From positions 1-43,989 of the IMG/VR virus record IMGVR_UViG_3300020146_000002: a DNA stretch of 43,989 nt, one strand, 5' to 3'. The DNA comes from a virus. Below, piece by piece: positions 14,648-21,077 of the stretch; position 1 is the first letter of the stretch; the number at the start of each line of letters is the position of its first letter. The notes beneath the pieces were generated by a model that saw only the letters and a list, made by a program, of their open reading frames with translations, was not told where the DNA came from and made no database searches. Made by a program: the position numbers and the translations under genes.

Positions 14648-14664
14648 ATGCCCCTCGCTAAATT

Positions 14665-14967
14665 TCAAAACCTCGCATTCCATTCCGCCTTCTCGTCCTG
14701 CGCTTCCCGAATATCCTCGTCACTCACTCGCGAACGAACGTCTACCCATGCATCTGCTTCATCGTCGAACTCTTCTACCGCTAGAATCGTCTCGCCTTGG
14801 GACGTGACGCGGCATTTGGTGCGGTCGCTGTCGAACGAGTATTTCCGGCCGGTGAGACGCAGAGGGAGAAATTCTTTGTCCGTTGCGGGAGGACGCCACG
14901 GGGTTAGACGGACTTTCTGCCCGTGACGATTGGTTATGGTGCGGGGGAGGTTGGGGGCGTCTTTCAT
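14665..14967 (-). CDS. Hypothetical protein, 100 aa
   Basis: Basic N-terminal half and strongly acidic C-terminal half (EEFDDEADAWVDVRSRVSDEDIREAQDEKAE). No domain recognised. The ATG is coupled to the preceding stop (ATGA). Confidence 0.65.
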   Translation of the reverse strand: MKDAPNLPRTITNRHGQKVRLTPWRPPATDKEFLPLRLTGRKYSFDSDRTKCRVTSQGETILAVEEFDDEADAWVDVRSRVSDEDIREAQDEKAEWNARF

Positions 14968-15227
14968 TTGCAGGCCCTCACCAGTCGAACCGTCTTGCCT
15001 GTAATCTCACATTTGGTATTGCCGCATTCTTCCACCAACCCGCGCTTGATTAATTCTGTCAGCCGGGGCCGTACACAATTCAAATCGGAGAAGCCCATCG
15101 CCTGCGTAATCTGTCTGTCAGTGGCGGCGTTCGGGGCCCATGCCTGCAGCTTCACGAGAATGGATTGAGCGCGCTCGCCTAGGACTTGCTTTTCCTCACA
15201 ATAGGCGAAGAGGGAGTTTTGGTGCAT
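14964..15227 (-). CDS. Winged-helix DNA-binding protein, 87 aa
   Basis: ATDRQITQAMGFSDLNCVRP and LTELIKRGLVEECG form a helix-turn-helix plus wing like that of small phage and DprA-type winged-helix proteins. The wing continues as CEITGKTVRLVRA. Such proteins commonly act as regulators or replication adaptors. It is coupled at both ends and belongs to the regulator cluster at the head of the early operon. Confidence 0.65.
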   Translation of the reverse strand: MHQNSLFAYCEEKQVLGERAQSILVKLQAWAPNAATDRQITQAMGFSDLNCVRPRLTELIKRGLVEECGNTKCEITGKTVRLVRACK

Positions 15228-15499
15228 TACGATGCCCTCCGCTGCTCAATCGCGTACTCAACCGCCGCTTCGTATTCGCCGTACTCAACGCCCAGTGCAG
15301 CAGCGATTTTCGTAACCGTTTCCGCTCGCGCGAATTTCCCTCTGCCCTTTTCCACGCTGTAGATTGTGGGAAGCGCCACGCCCGAACGTTCCGCCAGCTC
15401 TGCCGCGCTCCAATCTTTCTTGCGCCGAAAGTCCGCCGGCATTGGCCGTCGCTTCAATTCTTCGCGGACTATCTGGCGGATGTGTTCGTCGAGAGTCAT
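15227..15499 (-). CDS. XRE-family helix-turn-helix regulator, 90 aa
   Basis: WSAAELAERSGVALPTIYSVEKGRGK is a canonical Cro/C1-type (XRE) helix-turn-helix, followed by AETVTKIAAALGVEYGEY. Probably a DNA-binding regulator acting within the phage switch. Its targets are unknown. Coupled to its neighbours by ATGA-type overlaps. Confidence 0.8.
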   Translation of the reverse strand: MTLDEHIRQIVREELKRRPMPADFRRKKDWSAAELAERSGVALPTIYSVEKGRGKFARAETVTKIAAALGVEYGEYEAAVEYAIEQRRAS

Positions 15500-15759
15500 G
15501 CTGTCACCTTTGGCGTACCGTATGGTTTACCGAGGCGCGCCAGTTCAAAACCCTGCGCCTGCCACTTTGTGTATTGCGCGTTCTCTTTCGTCAGCCGCGC
15601 TATCGTCGCCTGCGTTCTTTCCGGTGTCGTGAGGTACGCGCAGAAATCCTCATCCGTCTTCAGCCCGGAAAGTTCTGCAATTGCTTCGTTGTTCCGGTGA
15701 ACTGCGTCGGCAATTCTGAACGGCGGATAGTACGGAACGTTGCATTGTTGGCGTCTCAT
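15496..15759 (-). CDS. Hypothetical protein, 87 aa
   Basis: Soluble helical protein (RIADAVHRNNEAIAELSGL; LTKENAQYTKWQAQGFELARL). No motif recognised. Encoded between two HTH regulators, so it may belong to the switch operon. Confidence 0.6.
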   Translation of the reverse strand: MRRQQCNVPYYPPFRIADAVHRNNEAIAELSGLKTDEDFCAYLTTPERTQATIARLTKENAQYTKWQAQGFELARLGKPYGTPKVTA

Positions 15760-16130
15760 GCCTGCCTCCGGTTCATCACGTCTCGCAGTACTCGAAGAAC
15801 TCGGTCATTTACTCGTGGCGCATGGATTAGTTCTTGCGCCGCGTCCGCAGTACAAAAGAGCGGTTCGGTTTCAGCGATTGGCCGCTGCAAGGCCAGTTCC
15901 GCCGGACTCAACTTCCCGTTCCGATGCCGTCGTAAAAATCCTTCTTCACTCGTGAGGCCGTAAATGGCCATGTAGCGCTCGATTTCGAGCGGGTTGAATC
16001 GCTTGCCGTTTTCAAGTTTTGAGAGAATGCTTTGTGAGACGCGATGCTTTGCCGCGAGCGGCTTTTGTTCCATCTTCAGCCGATACACTCGAATTTCGCC
16101 GAGCGTCAGACAGTCCTTTAGTGGCTTCAT
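15756..16130 (-). CDS. XRE-family helix-turn-helix regulator, 124 aa
   Basis: Starting at MKPLKDCLTL (GGGGGGAAGG just before the ATG), residues about 10-65 form an XRE HTH: GEIRVYRLKMEQKPLAAKHR, VSQSILSKLENGKRFN. The C-terminal half is a soluble helical domain. The longer open frame to 16343 overlaps the adjacent repressor gene and has no support. Even with this start it overlaps that gene by 119 bases in another frame. Confidence 0.7.
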   Translation of the reverse strand: MKPLKDCLTLGEIRVYRLKMEQKPLAAKHRVSQSILSKLENGKRFNPLEIERYMAIYGLTSEEGFLRRHRNGKLSPAELALQRPIAETEPLFCTADAAQELIHAPRVNDRVLRVLRDVMNRRQA

Positions 16131-16374
16131 CCTTCCCCCCTGAAATCCGCATAGCCAACGCCTTGAGGTCTCCGGCTGGAAACGTGCCCGCGCAAAGAAC
16201 CAGTGCGTTGTCCAACGAGATGCCCAGCCCATCCGCGATGCGTTGCGCGGTTGAACTGTTGAATGACTTGCCGTCTTCGAGGTTGACAAGGCTTCCGACT
16301 GAGAGGCCGACTGCGCGGGAAAGCCGCTCTCTGCTCCATCCAAGAATGTCGCGCAGGTTCTTCAAGTCGCTCAT
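16012..16374 (-). CDS. Phage repressor-like XRE HTH protein, 120 aa
   Basis: First gene leftward of the operator region. WSRERLSRAVGLSVGSLVNLEDGKSFN is a Cro/C1 HTH, followed by TAQRIADGLGISLD. The start MSDLKNL at 16374 has GGAGA seven bases upstream; 16389 is an alternative. The last 40 residues (from about GGKDEATK) are low-complexity, basic and encoded in a 119-bp overlap with the next gene. No peptidase-type C-terminal domain is present, so SOS autocleavage is not expected. Autoregulation is likely because the operator lies inside its promoter. Confidence 0.7.
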   Translation of the reverse strand: MSDLKNLRDILGWSRERLSRAVGLSVGSLVNLEDGKSFNSSTAQRIADGLGISLDNALVLCAGTFPAGDLKALAMRISGGKDEATKGLSDARRNSSVSAEDGTKAARGKASRLTKHSLKT

Positions 16375-16387
16375 GCAGGTCTCCATC

Positions 16388-16439
16388 ATGTCGTAAGAAA
16401 TATGATTGATTACTCTCGTAATATATACGACATGTCGTA
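16388..16439. promoter_or_regulatory. Operator cluster of the immunity region
   Basis: A perfect 14-bp palindrome TACGACATGTCGTA at 16426-16439. The half-site TCGTA/TACGA recurs at 16391, 16416, 16426 and 16435. TCGTA-N5-TACGA at 16416-16430 gives a second, overlapping dyad. This is what a dimeric HTH repressor would bind, and it covers both flanking promoters. Confidence 0.75.
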
Positions 16440-16448
16440 AACACGCAA
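16420..16448 (-). promoter_or_regulatory. Leftward early/repressor promoter
   Basis: -35 TTGCGT (16448-16443), 17-base spacer, -10 TATATT (16425-16420, one mismatch). The palindromic operator lies wholly in the spacer, so a bound repressor would block it. Confidence 0.55.
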
Positions 16449-16454
16449 CATAAT
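16427..16454 (+). promoter_or_regulatory. Rightward promoter of the 16502 regulator
   Basis: -35 ACGACA (4/6) overlapping the operator, 16-base spacer, -10 CATAAT (5/6). Start expected near 16461, leaving a leader of about 40 bases before the ATG at 16502. Confidence 0.4.
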
Positions 16455-16501
16455 ACTACAAAATTCTTGCTACCACGCAACTGTATGGCATAAATGAAGT
16501 T

Positions 16502-17134
16502 ATGGATTCAGTGGGCGAAAAAGTACGAAATGCCGTAACGGCTGATGAGTTTCATCAGGAATTTATAGAACGCGTGATAGCGAACATGGGGCTAAGCGAG
16601 GCGTCGCGGAAATACGGTGTCGGCGTTACAACAATTCAAGGGTGGATGAACGGCAGTTTCCCCAGCGCCTACACCCTTCTAAAGGTAGCGAAGTGGGATC
16701 GTCGGGACGCGGCCATGATGGCCTACGGCGCAACGCCTAAAGAGGAGAGGTCGGTGCCTAAGAAAGCTAAGCCTGCTTCCGCTTCTTCCGCTGCGTCTGG
16801 TGCGCCGATGACGTTATCTCCCGAGCTACGTCTAACGAAGACAGAGGAGGACGCGCTTCTTCACTGGTTGCTACTACAGGTGCGGACAATGCCGATTGAG
16901 CGTCCATTGACCAAAGCTGTCCGGAAGATCGCCATGCAGTTAAGCGGTGATACCGATCTTCTAAAATTTGCTGCAGTTCCGGGTCAAGTCGTTGAAGTCG
17001 CTTCGAACTCTTCAACAGACGCTCCCACGCCAGAAACTCCTGCGCCGCGTCGTCAGCCAGTTCCTTCGTCATCAACGGACGCTTCTTCATCTAATACACC
17101 CCCAACGCAGAAAGATAAGGTGCGTAAAAAATAG
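16502..17134 (+). CDS. Putative HTH regulator with disordered tail, 210 aa
   Basis: First rightward gene, divergent from the repressor, the position of a second switch regulator. ERVIANMGLSEASRKYGVGV plus TTIQGWMNGSFP (about 22-52) is a helix-turn-helix. Residues about 100-140 are a helical block. Both linkers and the last 60 residues are Ser/Thr/Pro/Ala-rich with a Lys/Arg end, so probably disordered. The ribosome site is weak (GAAG). It may oppose the leftward repressor, by analogy with other phages only. Confidence 0.6.
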   Translation: MDSVGEKVRNAVTADEFHQEFIERVIANMGLSEASRKYGVGVTTIQGWMNGSFPSAYTLLKVAKWDRRDAAMMAYGATPKEERSVPKKAKPASASSAASGAPMTLSPELRLTKTEEDALLHWLLLQVRTMPIERPLTKAVRKIAMQLSGDTDLLKFAAVPGQVVEVASNSSTDAPTPETPAPRRQPVPSSSTDASSSNTPPTQKDKVRKK

Positions 17135-17202
17135 ACTCAAGTTCTAGGCAAAGCAAGCCGATAGTGGCGAGCTTTTTATTATGGGACGATAGGAAGAAGA
17201 CT

Positions 17203-17970
17203 ATGTTTCTCATGTACGTGGACGAAAGCGGAGATACCGGGATGCTTGGATCGCCAACGCGCTACTTCACACTTACTGGCCTTGTCCTTCACGAATTGCG
17301 ATGGCAGGTATACCTTGACCTGTTAATCAACTTTCGTCAGAGTTTGAAAGCGCGGTTCGGATTGAAGCTGCGTGAGGAAATTCATTCGGCGCACATGATT
17401 AATCGTCCAGGCGAATTATCGCGCATTCCACGACATGACAGGCTCACGATTGTGCGTCTCTTCGCCAATTTGCTGGCAACCATGACAGACTTCAACGCCA
17501 TCAACGTCATTGTCGATAAGTCTACCAAAGGCCCCAAATATAACGTTTTCGAGAATGCATGGACGGCGCTTATACAGCGCTTTGAAAATACACTGTCGCA
17601 TCACAACTTTCGAGGGCCCACCAATCCAGACGATAGGGGAGTGCTGTTCCCCGACAACACTGACAACAAAAAACTGACGGGCCTACTCCGCCGCATGAGA
17701 CGCTTCAACCCAGTTCCTAACCAAGTGCAATACGGCGGGGGATACCGAAATATCCTCGTCAGCAACATTGTCGAAGATCCAAACTTCCGCGTGTCCGATC
17801 AGTCGTATTTCATTCAAGCCGCAGACCTTATAGCGTTTCTAGTGTACCAGAGCGTTGCGCCAAGCGCATACATGCGCGAAAAGCAGGGTGACAAATACTT
17901 AAAGCGACTGGAGCCGATTGTGTGCAAGGTGGCATCGCCACGAGATGCGCTTGGAATCGTGAGGCTGTAA
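17203..17970 (+). CDS. DUF3800-family protein, 255 aa
   Basis: MFLMYVDESGDTG at the N-terminus (D7, E8, D11), a later VDKS (D105), a conserved acidic NIVEDP and the C-terminal helix QAADLIAFLVYQ (D208) are the hallmark positions of DUF3800, proposed to have an RNase H-like fold. Activity is unproven. The family is frequent in prophage accessory and defence-rich regions. The start at 17203 has AGGA eight bases upstream; a GTG at 17164 has none. It lies between the switch and the integrase, so it is a candidate lysogenic-conversion gene. Confidence 0.7.
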   Translation: MFLMYVDESGDTGMLGSPTRYFTLTGLVLHELRWQVYLDLLINFRQSLKARFGLKLREEIHSAHMINRPGELSRIPRHDRLTIVRLFANLLATMTDFNAINVIVDKSTKGPKYNVFENAWTALIQRFENTLSHHNFRGPTNPDDRGVLFPDNTDNKKLTGLLRRMRRFNPVPNQVQYGGGYRNILVSNIVEDPNFRVSDQSYFIQAADLIAFLVYQSVAPSAYMREKQGDKYLKRLEPIVCKVASPRDALGIVRL

Positions 17971-17995
17971 AAAAAGGAACCCCTTGCGGGGTTCC
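17969..17995 (-). terminator. Strong hairpin terminator (leftward, perhaps bidirectional)
   Basis: GGAACCCC-TTGC-GGGGTTCC (8-bp stem). The poly-T tract (seven Ts) is on the leftward strand, so the fully formed terminator stops leftward transcription. In the rightward sense, the DUF3800 gene's direction, it has a stem but no T run. Confidence 0.75.
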
Positions 17996-18110
17996 GGGTG
18001 AATCCTACTATCCGGACGAGCCGGGATTCAGATTCCATGTGTAAGTATACAATTTGTTTTCGTCCGTTGTAGTGGCTTTCTTAAGGATTTCTTGAGTCCA
18101 TAAGGCGAGT

Positions 18111-19223
18111 ATGATTCCATTCTTCGTTCAACTCTTGAAGAAGAAAGTCCGCGTCACGCTCTTTCGCGATAAGACGGCGGGGCCGTTCTACGCTCGCTGG
18201 TGGTACAAGGGCAAAGCCTACAGCCTGTCCACGGGGCAGCACCAGGAACGGGAAGCACGTACTCGCGCGCGCGAGATGGTAGAGGAAGCCGCACGGGAGA
18301 AGTCCAGTGCGCCCGTCCCACTGCCTGAGATGGTTAACCGCTACATTTCCGAACGCTGGCCGGAAGTCGATAAGGAAAGCCAGAAGAGCGAGCACGGGCG
18401 GATCTCGCGGATTCTACTCACGAACATGGCTACCGTCAGCGCGCACCTTATCGCTAATCATCTGTCGTATCAGGATGCCATCACCTTTGTGCGGGACCAC
18501 TTGAAACGGCGTAAGGCTGGCGGACTCAGCAAGCAATCCATCATCAACGAGCAGCGCCACATCTCTCGCTTCTTCTCGTGGCTGATGCAGGAGAACCTAG
18601 TTGATTGGCCGGCGAACCCCGCCGCACGTCGGCTGCACGGCAAGATAGTTGAGCGCGTTCACCACACGCCCCGTGCGCCAGTATCGCCCGAGGAGTTGCA
18701 GATTGTTCTAGCGGCTGCGAAGAAAACGAACATCTGGCCTGCTGTCATTCTCTGCCTGTCCACGGGCTTGCGCGCAGCAGGATGTTTGCGGCTGAAGTGG
18801 AGCGCTGTTGACTTCAACGCCCAAACGCTTGCCGTAGTTGAGAAGGGACGCGCCAGGGTGATACCGTTGAACTCATGGGTTGTTGCGGAATTAAAGGCGT
18901 GGCGTGGCAAGGAAAAGGACGATAAACCCATTCTGAACATTGCCGAGCGCATGTTGCACTTTGAGATGCAGCAAATACGGAAGGCGAAGAAGCTGCGTCC
19001 TGAAGTCACGTTGCAGGGACTGCGCCGCACGTTCATCAGCATGGCGATGGATAAAGGCGTGTCGGCTGAACTGGTGGCGAGCTTGGCCGGCAACTCAATC
19101 GCCGTGATTCAGAAGCACTACAAAGACTTACGGACGATGAACGCAAAGCACGTTGCCGAGATGATGGATTTCGGGAATTTGTTACATGGCCGTAGACTTT
19201 CCGTAGGCTCGAAAAAAGGGTGA
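18111..19223 (+). CDS. int: Tyrosine recombinase (integrase), 370 aa
   Basis: Integrates and excises the phage at the attP just downstream. The N-terminal arm-binding domain is at about 12-60 (AP2-like: TAGPFYARWWYKGKAYS), the SAM-like core-binding domain at about 72-175, and the catalytic domain at 190-350. Catalytic positions: R221 (STGLRAAG), K245 (VEKGRARV), R305 (LQGLRRTF) and the nucleophile Y337 (KHYKDL). Two usual histidines are replaced: Q302 where H/K precedes LR, and N328 in AGNS where AGHS is typical. AAGGCGAG precedes the ATG. A possible -10 TACAAT lies about 60 bases upstream. Confidence 0.9.
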   Translation: MIPFFVQLLKKKVRVTLFRDKTAGPFYARWWYKGKAYSLSTGQHQEREARTRAREMVEEAAREKSSAPVPLPEMVNRYISERWPEVDKESQKSEHGRISRILLTNMATVSAHLIANHLSYQDAITFVRDHLKRRKAGGLSKQSIINEQRHISRFFSWLMQENLVDWPANPAARRLHGKIVERVHHTPRAPVSPEELQIVLAAAKKTNIWPAVILCLSTGLRAAGCLRLKWSAVDFNAQTLAVVEKGRARVIPLNSWVVAELKAWRGKEKDDKPILNIAERMLHFEMQQIRKAKKLRPEVTLQGLRRTFISMAMDKGVSAELVASLAGNSIAVIQKHYKDLRTMNAKHVAEMMDFGNLLHGRRLSVGSKKG

Positions 19224-19404
19224 TTCTTGCAAGTCCTTACTGTGTAAGGCCGGAGCGATGGCAGAGTGGTCGATTGCGGTAGTCTTGAAAACGCCTCTCC
19301 CACGCTACTCTTTTAACACCGGATAACTCTTTCATAGGTAAATAGGGGTTCCGCGTAACGCGACTTTATGGCATCGGCAAAATAACCGTAGGAAAAACGT
19401 AGGC
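19190..19404 (+). other. attP: attP: tRNA-Ser core flanked by paired arm-type repeats
   Basis: Core at 19252-19292. The left arm has CCGTAGA and CCGTAGG at 19190 and 19201, and the right arm CCGTAGG and ACGTAGG at 19386 and 19397. Each pair is spaced exactly 11 bp and in the same orientation, as expected for integrase arm sites. The region lies immediately after int. Confidence 0.7.
19252..19292 (+). other. tRNA-Ser(UGA) 5' half (attachment core)
   Basis: Begins GGAGCGATGGCAGAGTGGTC and continues through the D arm to GGTAGTCTTGAAAAC, i.e. the 5' acceptor strand, D arm, 5' anticodon strand and the TGA anticodon. The match to a serine tRNA stops two bases into the 3' anticodon strand, where ACTACC would be needed but ACGCCT is present. 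No T arm or 3' acceptor follows. This is a crossover core shared with a host tRNA-Ser gene. Confidence 0.8.
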
Positions 19405-19431
19405 GAAATGGTGCGGGTTTGGGGAGGGGAT

Positions 19432-20193
19432 ATGGCATCGCGCGAGACGGCGTTCGGCTATCTTTTTGGTATTACGCTTATCTTCGTCACGATCTGTTCA
19501 ATGGGCGGGCTTCTGTACTGGGCTATAACCACCAAGGGGCTTGGCGACCGTGGCACCGTGATTGGCTTAATTCTTGGCCTTGGGTTTCTAGCGCTGTTTG
19601 TCGGTTGGATGTATGTGCGTAGTTGGAACAAAGATCGTGTCACATCGCGCCCGAAACGCATTCGGCATAAGGCGCGAAGGGTTCTAAAAGGGATAATGCT
19701 ACTGACGATGGCTACTTTCGGTGCCAATGCTGAAGAGTCTGCCGCCGAATTACAGGCGAAGTTAGAGGCCAATGGCGAACTTAAGCAAGCCGCCATGAGC
19801 GTAATCAGCCGCCACGCCAAGTTCATAGAAGCAGCGAAGCCGGGTCGATTGAAAGTCCATCGCGAGCAAATCAACAAATTACTGGACAAGATGGAAGTTG
19901 AAGCCAAGAAAAACCAGCAGCCCATTATGATTGAGGGCGAACTGATACCCCTGAAGTCTGAGGTGATAGAAGCAGTTGACGAATACCACAAGGCGTTGAT
20001 GTATAAGCCGGAGATGTACGAGCACGAAATGAACATGGCTATCAAGTACTACAAGGAAGCAAAGACGGCATTTGGTAAACAGCAAGTGTTAAAGGAGGTC
20101 GCATCAACGATTGCCGGTGCTGATAAGATTGCAGCAAATCCCAAGGTTGATGCTGCCGAGGTTAAAAAGATTGTTGATGCTGGAAAGAAGTAG
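19432..20193 (+). CDS. Membrane protein with long helical C-terminal domain, 253 aa
   Basis: Two transmembrane helices (about 9-32 and 42-62), a basic loop (RIRHKARR), then a third hydrophobic stretch (about 87-100, GIMLLTMATFGANA) that resembles a signal peptide with AxA cleavage, followed by 150 residues of charged helix. It may be one protein or two fused or overlapping reading units (an ATG at 19696 follows AGGG). GGGGAGGGG precedes the chosen ATG. It lies just beyond attP, away from the late operon, so it is a candidate lysogen-expressed gene. Function unknown. Confidence 0.6.
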   Translation: MASRETAFGYLFGITLIFVTICSMGGLLYWAITTKGLGDRGTVIGLILGLGFLALFVGWMYVRSWNKDRVTSRPKRIRHKARRVLKGIMLLTMATFGANAEESAAELQAKLEANGELKQAAMSVISRHAKFIEAAKPGRLKVHREQINKLLDKMEVEAKKNQQPIMIEGELIPLKSEVIEAVDEYHKALMYKPEMYEHEMNMAIKYYKEAKTAFGKQQVLKEVASTIAGADKIAANPKVDAAEVKKIVDAGKK

Positions 20194-20198
20194 CGTCG

Positions 20199-21077
20199 CT
20201 ACCAGTACTCAATCTGCCCAGTCGAATCCGTCTCAGATTCACTCAGCGATGGTGATGCCGAGTAAGTCAGCGTATTCGCGTCTGCAATCGTCAGCGGCCT
20301 AAAGAAACTGCTGCCTTCTGGAATCGCGGTATTATACGCCGCCGCGTCATCCCCGTTCACTCCGAGAACTTTAAACGGGAAGCCGCCATAAGCCCCGTCA
20401 ATCTTCATGTCCGCGTGCAGCCCATGGCCATCGGCGAATATCAGCGTGCGCGTAGTTCCGCTGCTGCTGCGCCGTGTGATTGTTCCCGTGCGCTTTGCTT
20501 GCGTCGTAAGTAGTCCAAGTTCGCTCGTGCGCTGGATGTCTTGCGCGTGTGTCGCCAGGGGCGCAGACGTTATCCGGTTGCGCAGACACAATCCGTAAAC
20601 GAGCCCGACTTCCGTAGCGTCCAAAATGTTAGAGCTGCCATAGCTCAACGTGTCGCTTGGTTCGATGACTTCTATGTCTGTCAGCGTGCGCTTGGCTAGC
20701 AGGTTCTCTGCTAACGGCTCCGGCTTGTTGTCCCAGTGCAGTGCCGTGTGGTCCCAGTCTTCAACCATCGCAAAGATTTCAATGGTGCCGGACAATGTGG
20801 TAGTGGGGTCGGTGAAATTGGGATTAAGCACCACGTTTTCAACGATGGTTTGCAGCATCCGCGGATTGTTCACGGGAAACGCAAAACGAAAATAGTTGTC
20901 TGTCGTCAATCTGGTTCCAAAGTCGTACTGGTCGCGCCAGGACTGGTCTTTGCGAAACAACACGCTTACTGTCGTGGGGGAGCTTCGTTGCACCAAGTTG
21001 AGCCAGCCGTGCAGTTCGACATAGCGCGTCGGCAATGCTAGTCCAATCGCCGCCGGCCTTACAAGTAACTGGTTCAT
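20199..21077 (-). CDS. DNRLRE-like tail protein, 292 aa
   Basis: Last gene of the late operon. VEDWDHTALHWDNKPEPLA resembles the DWDxxxxxWxNKP signature of DNRLRE (repeat beta-domain) proteins, within a long beta-rich sequence. Paralogous in plan to the 304-aa protein upstream. Probably part of the distal tail or a receptor-contact structure. The stop is only 5 bp from that of the opposing gene, where GTAGCGTCGCTAC could act as a small shared hairpin. The ATG overlaps the upstream stop (ATGA). Confidence 0.6.
   Translation of the reverse strand: MNQLLVRPAAIGLALPTRYVELHGWLNLVQRSSPTTVSVLFRKDQSWRDQYDFGTRLTTDNYFRFAFPVNNPRMLQTIVENVVLNPNFTDPTTTLSGTIEIFAMVEDWDHTALHWDNKPEPLAENLLAKRTLTDIEVIEPSDTLSYGSSNILDATEVGLVYGLCLRNRITSAPLATHAQDIQRTSELGLLTTQAKRTGTITRRSSSGTTRTLIFADGHGLHADMKIDGAYGGFPFKVLGVNGDDAAAYNTAIPEGSSFFRPLTIADANTLTYSASPSLSESETDSTGQIEYW

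Noticed and set aside
16131-16343. N-terminal extension of the 124-aa HTH protein
   Set aside because: It is read out of frame through the repressor gene and lacks a ribosome site; MKPLKD has one.
16767-17090. Antisense 107-aa frame inside the 16502 regulator gene
   Set aside because: Reads protein-like, but it has no ribosome site and lies in a low-complexity region of the rightward gene, which has a promoter and an HTH.
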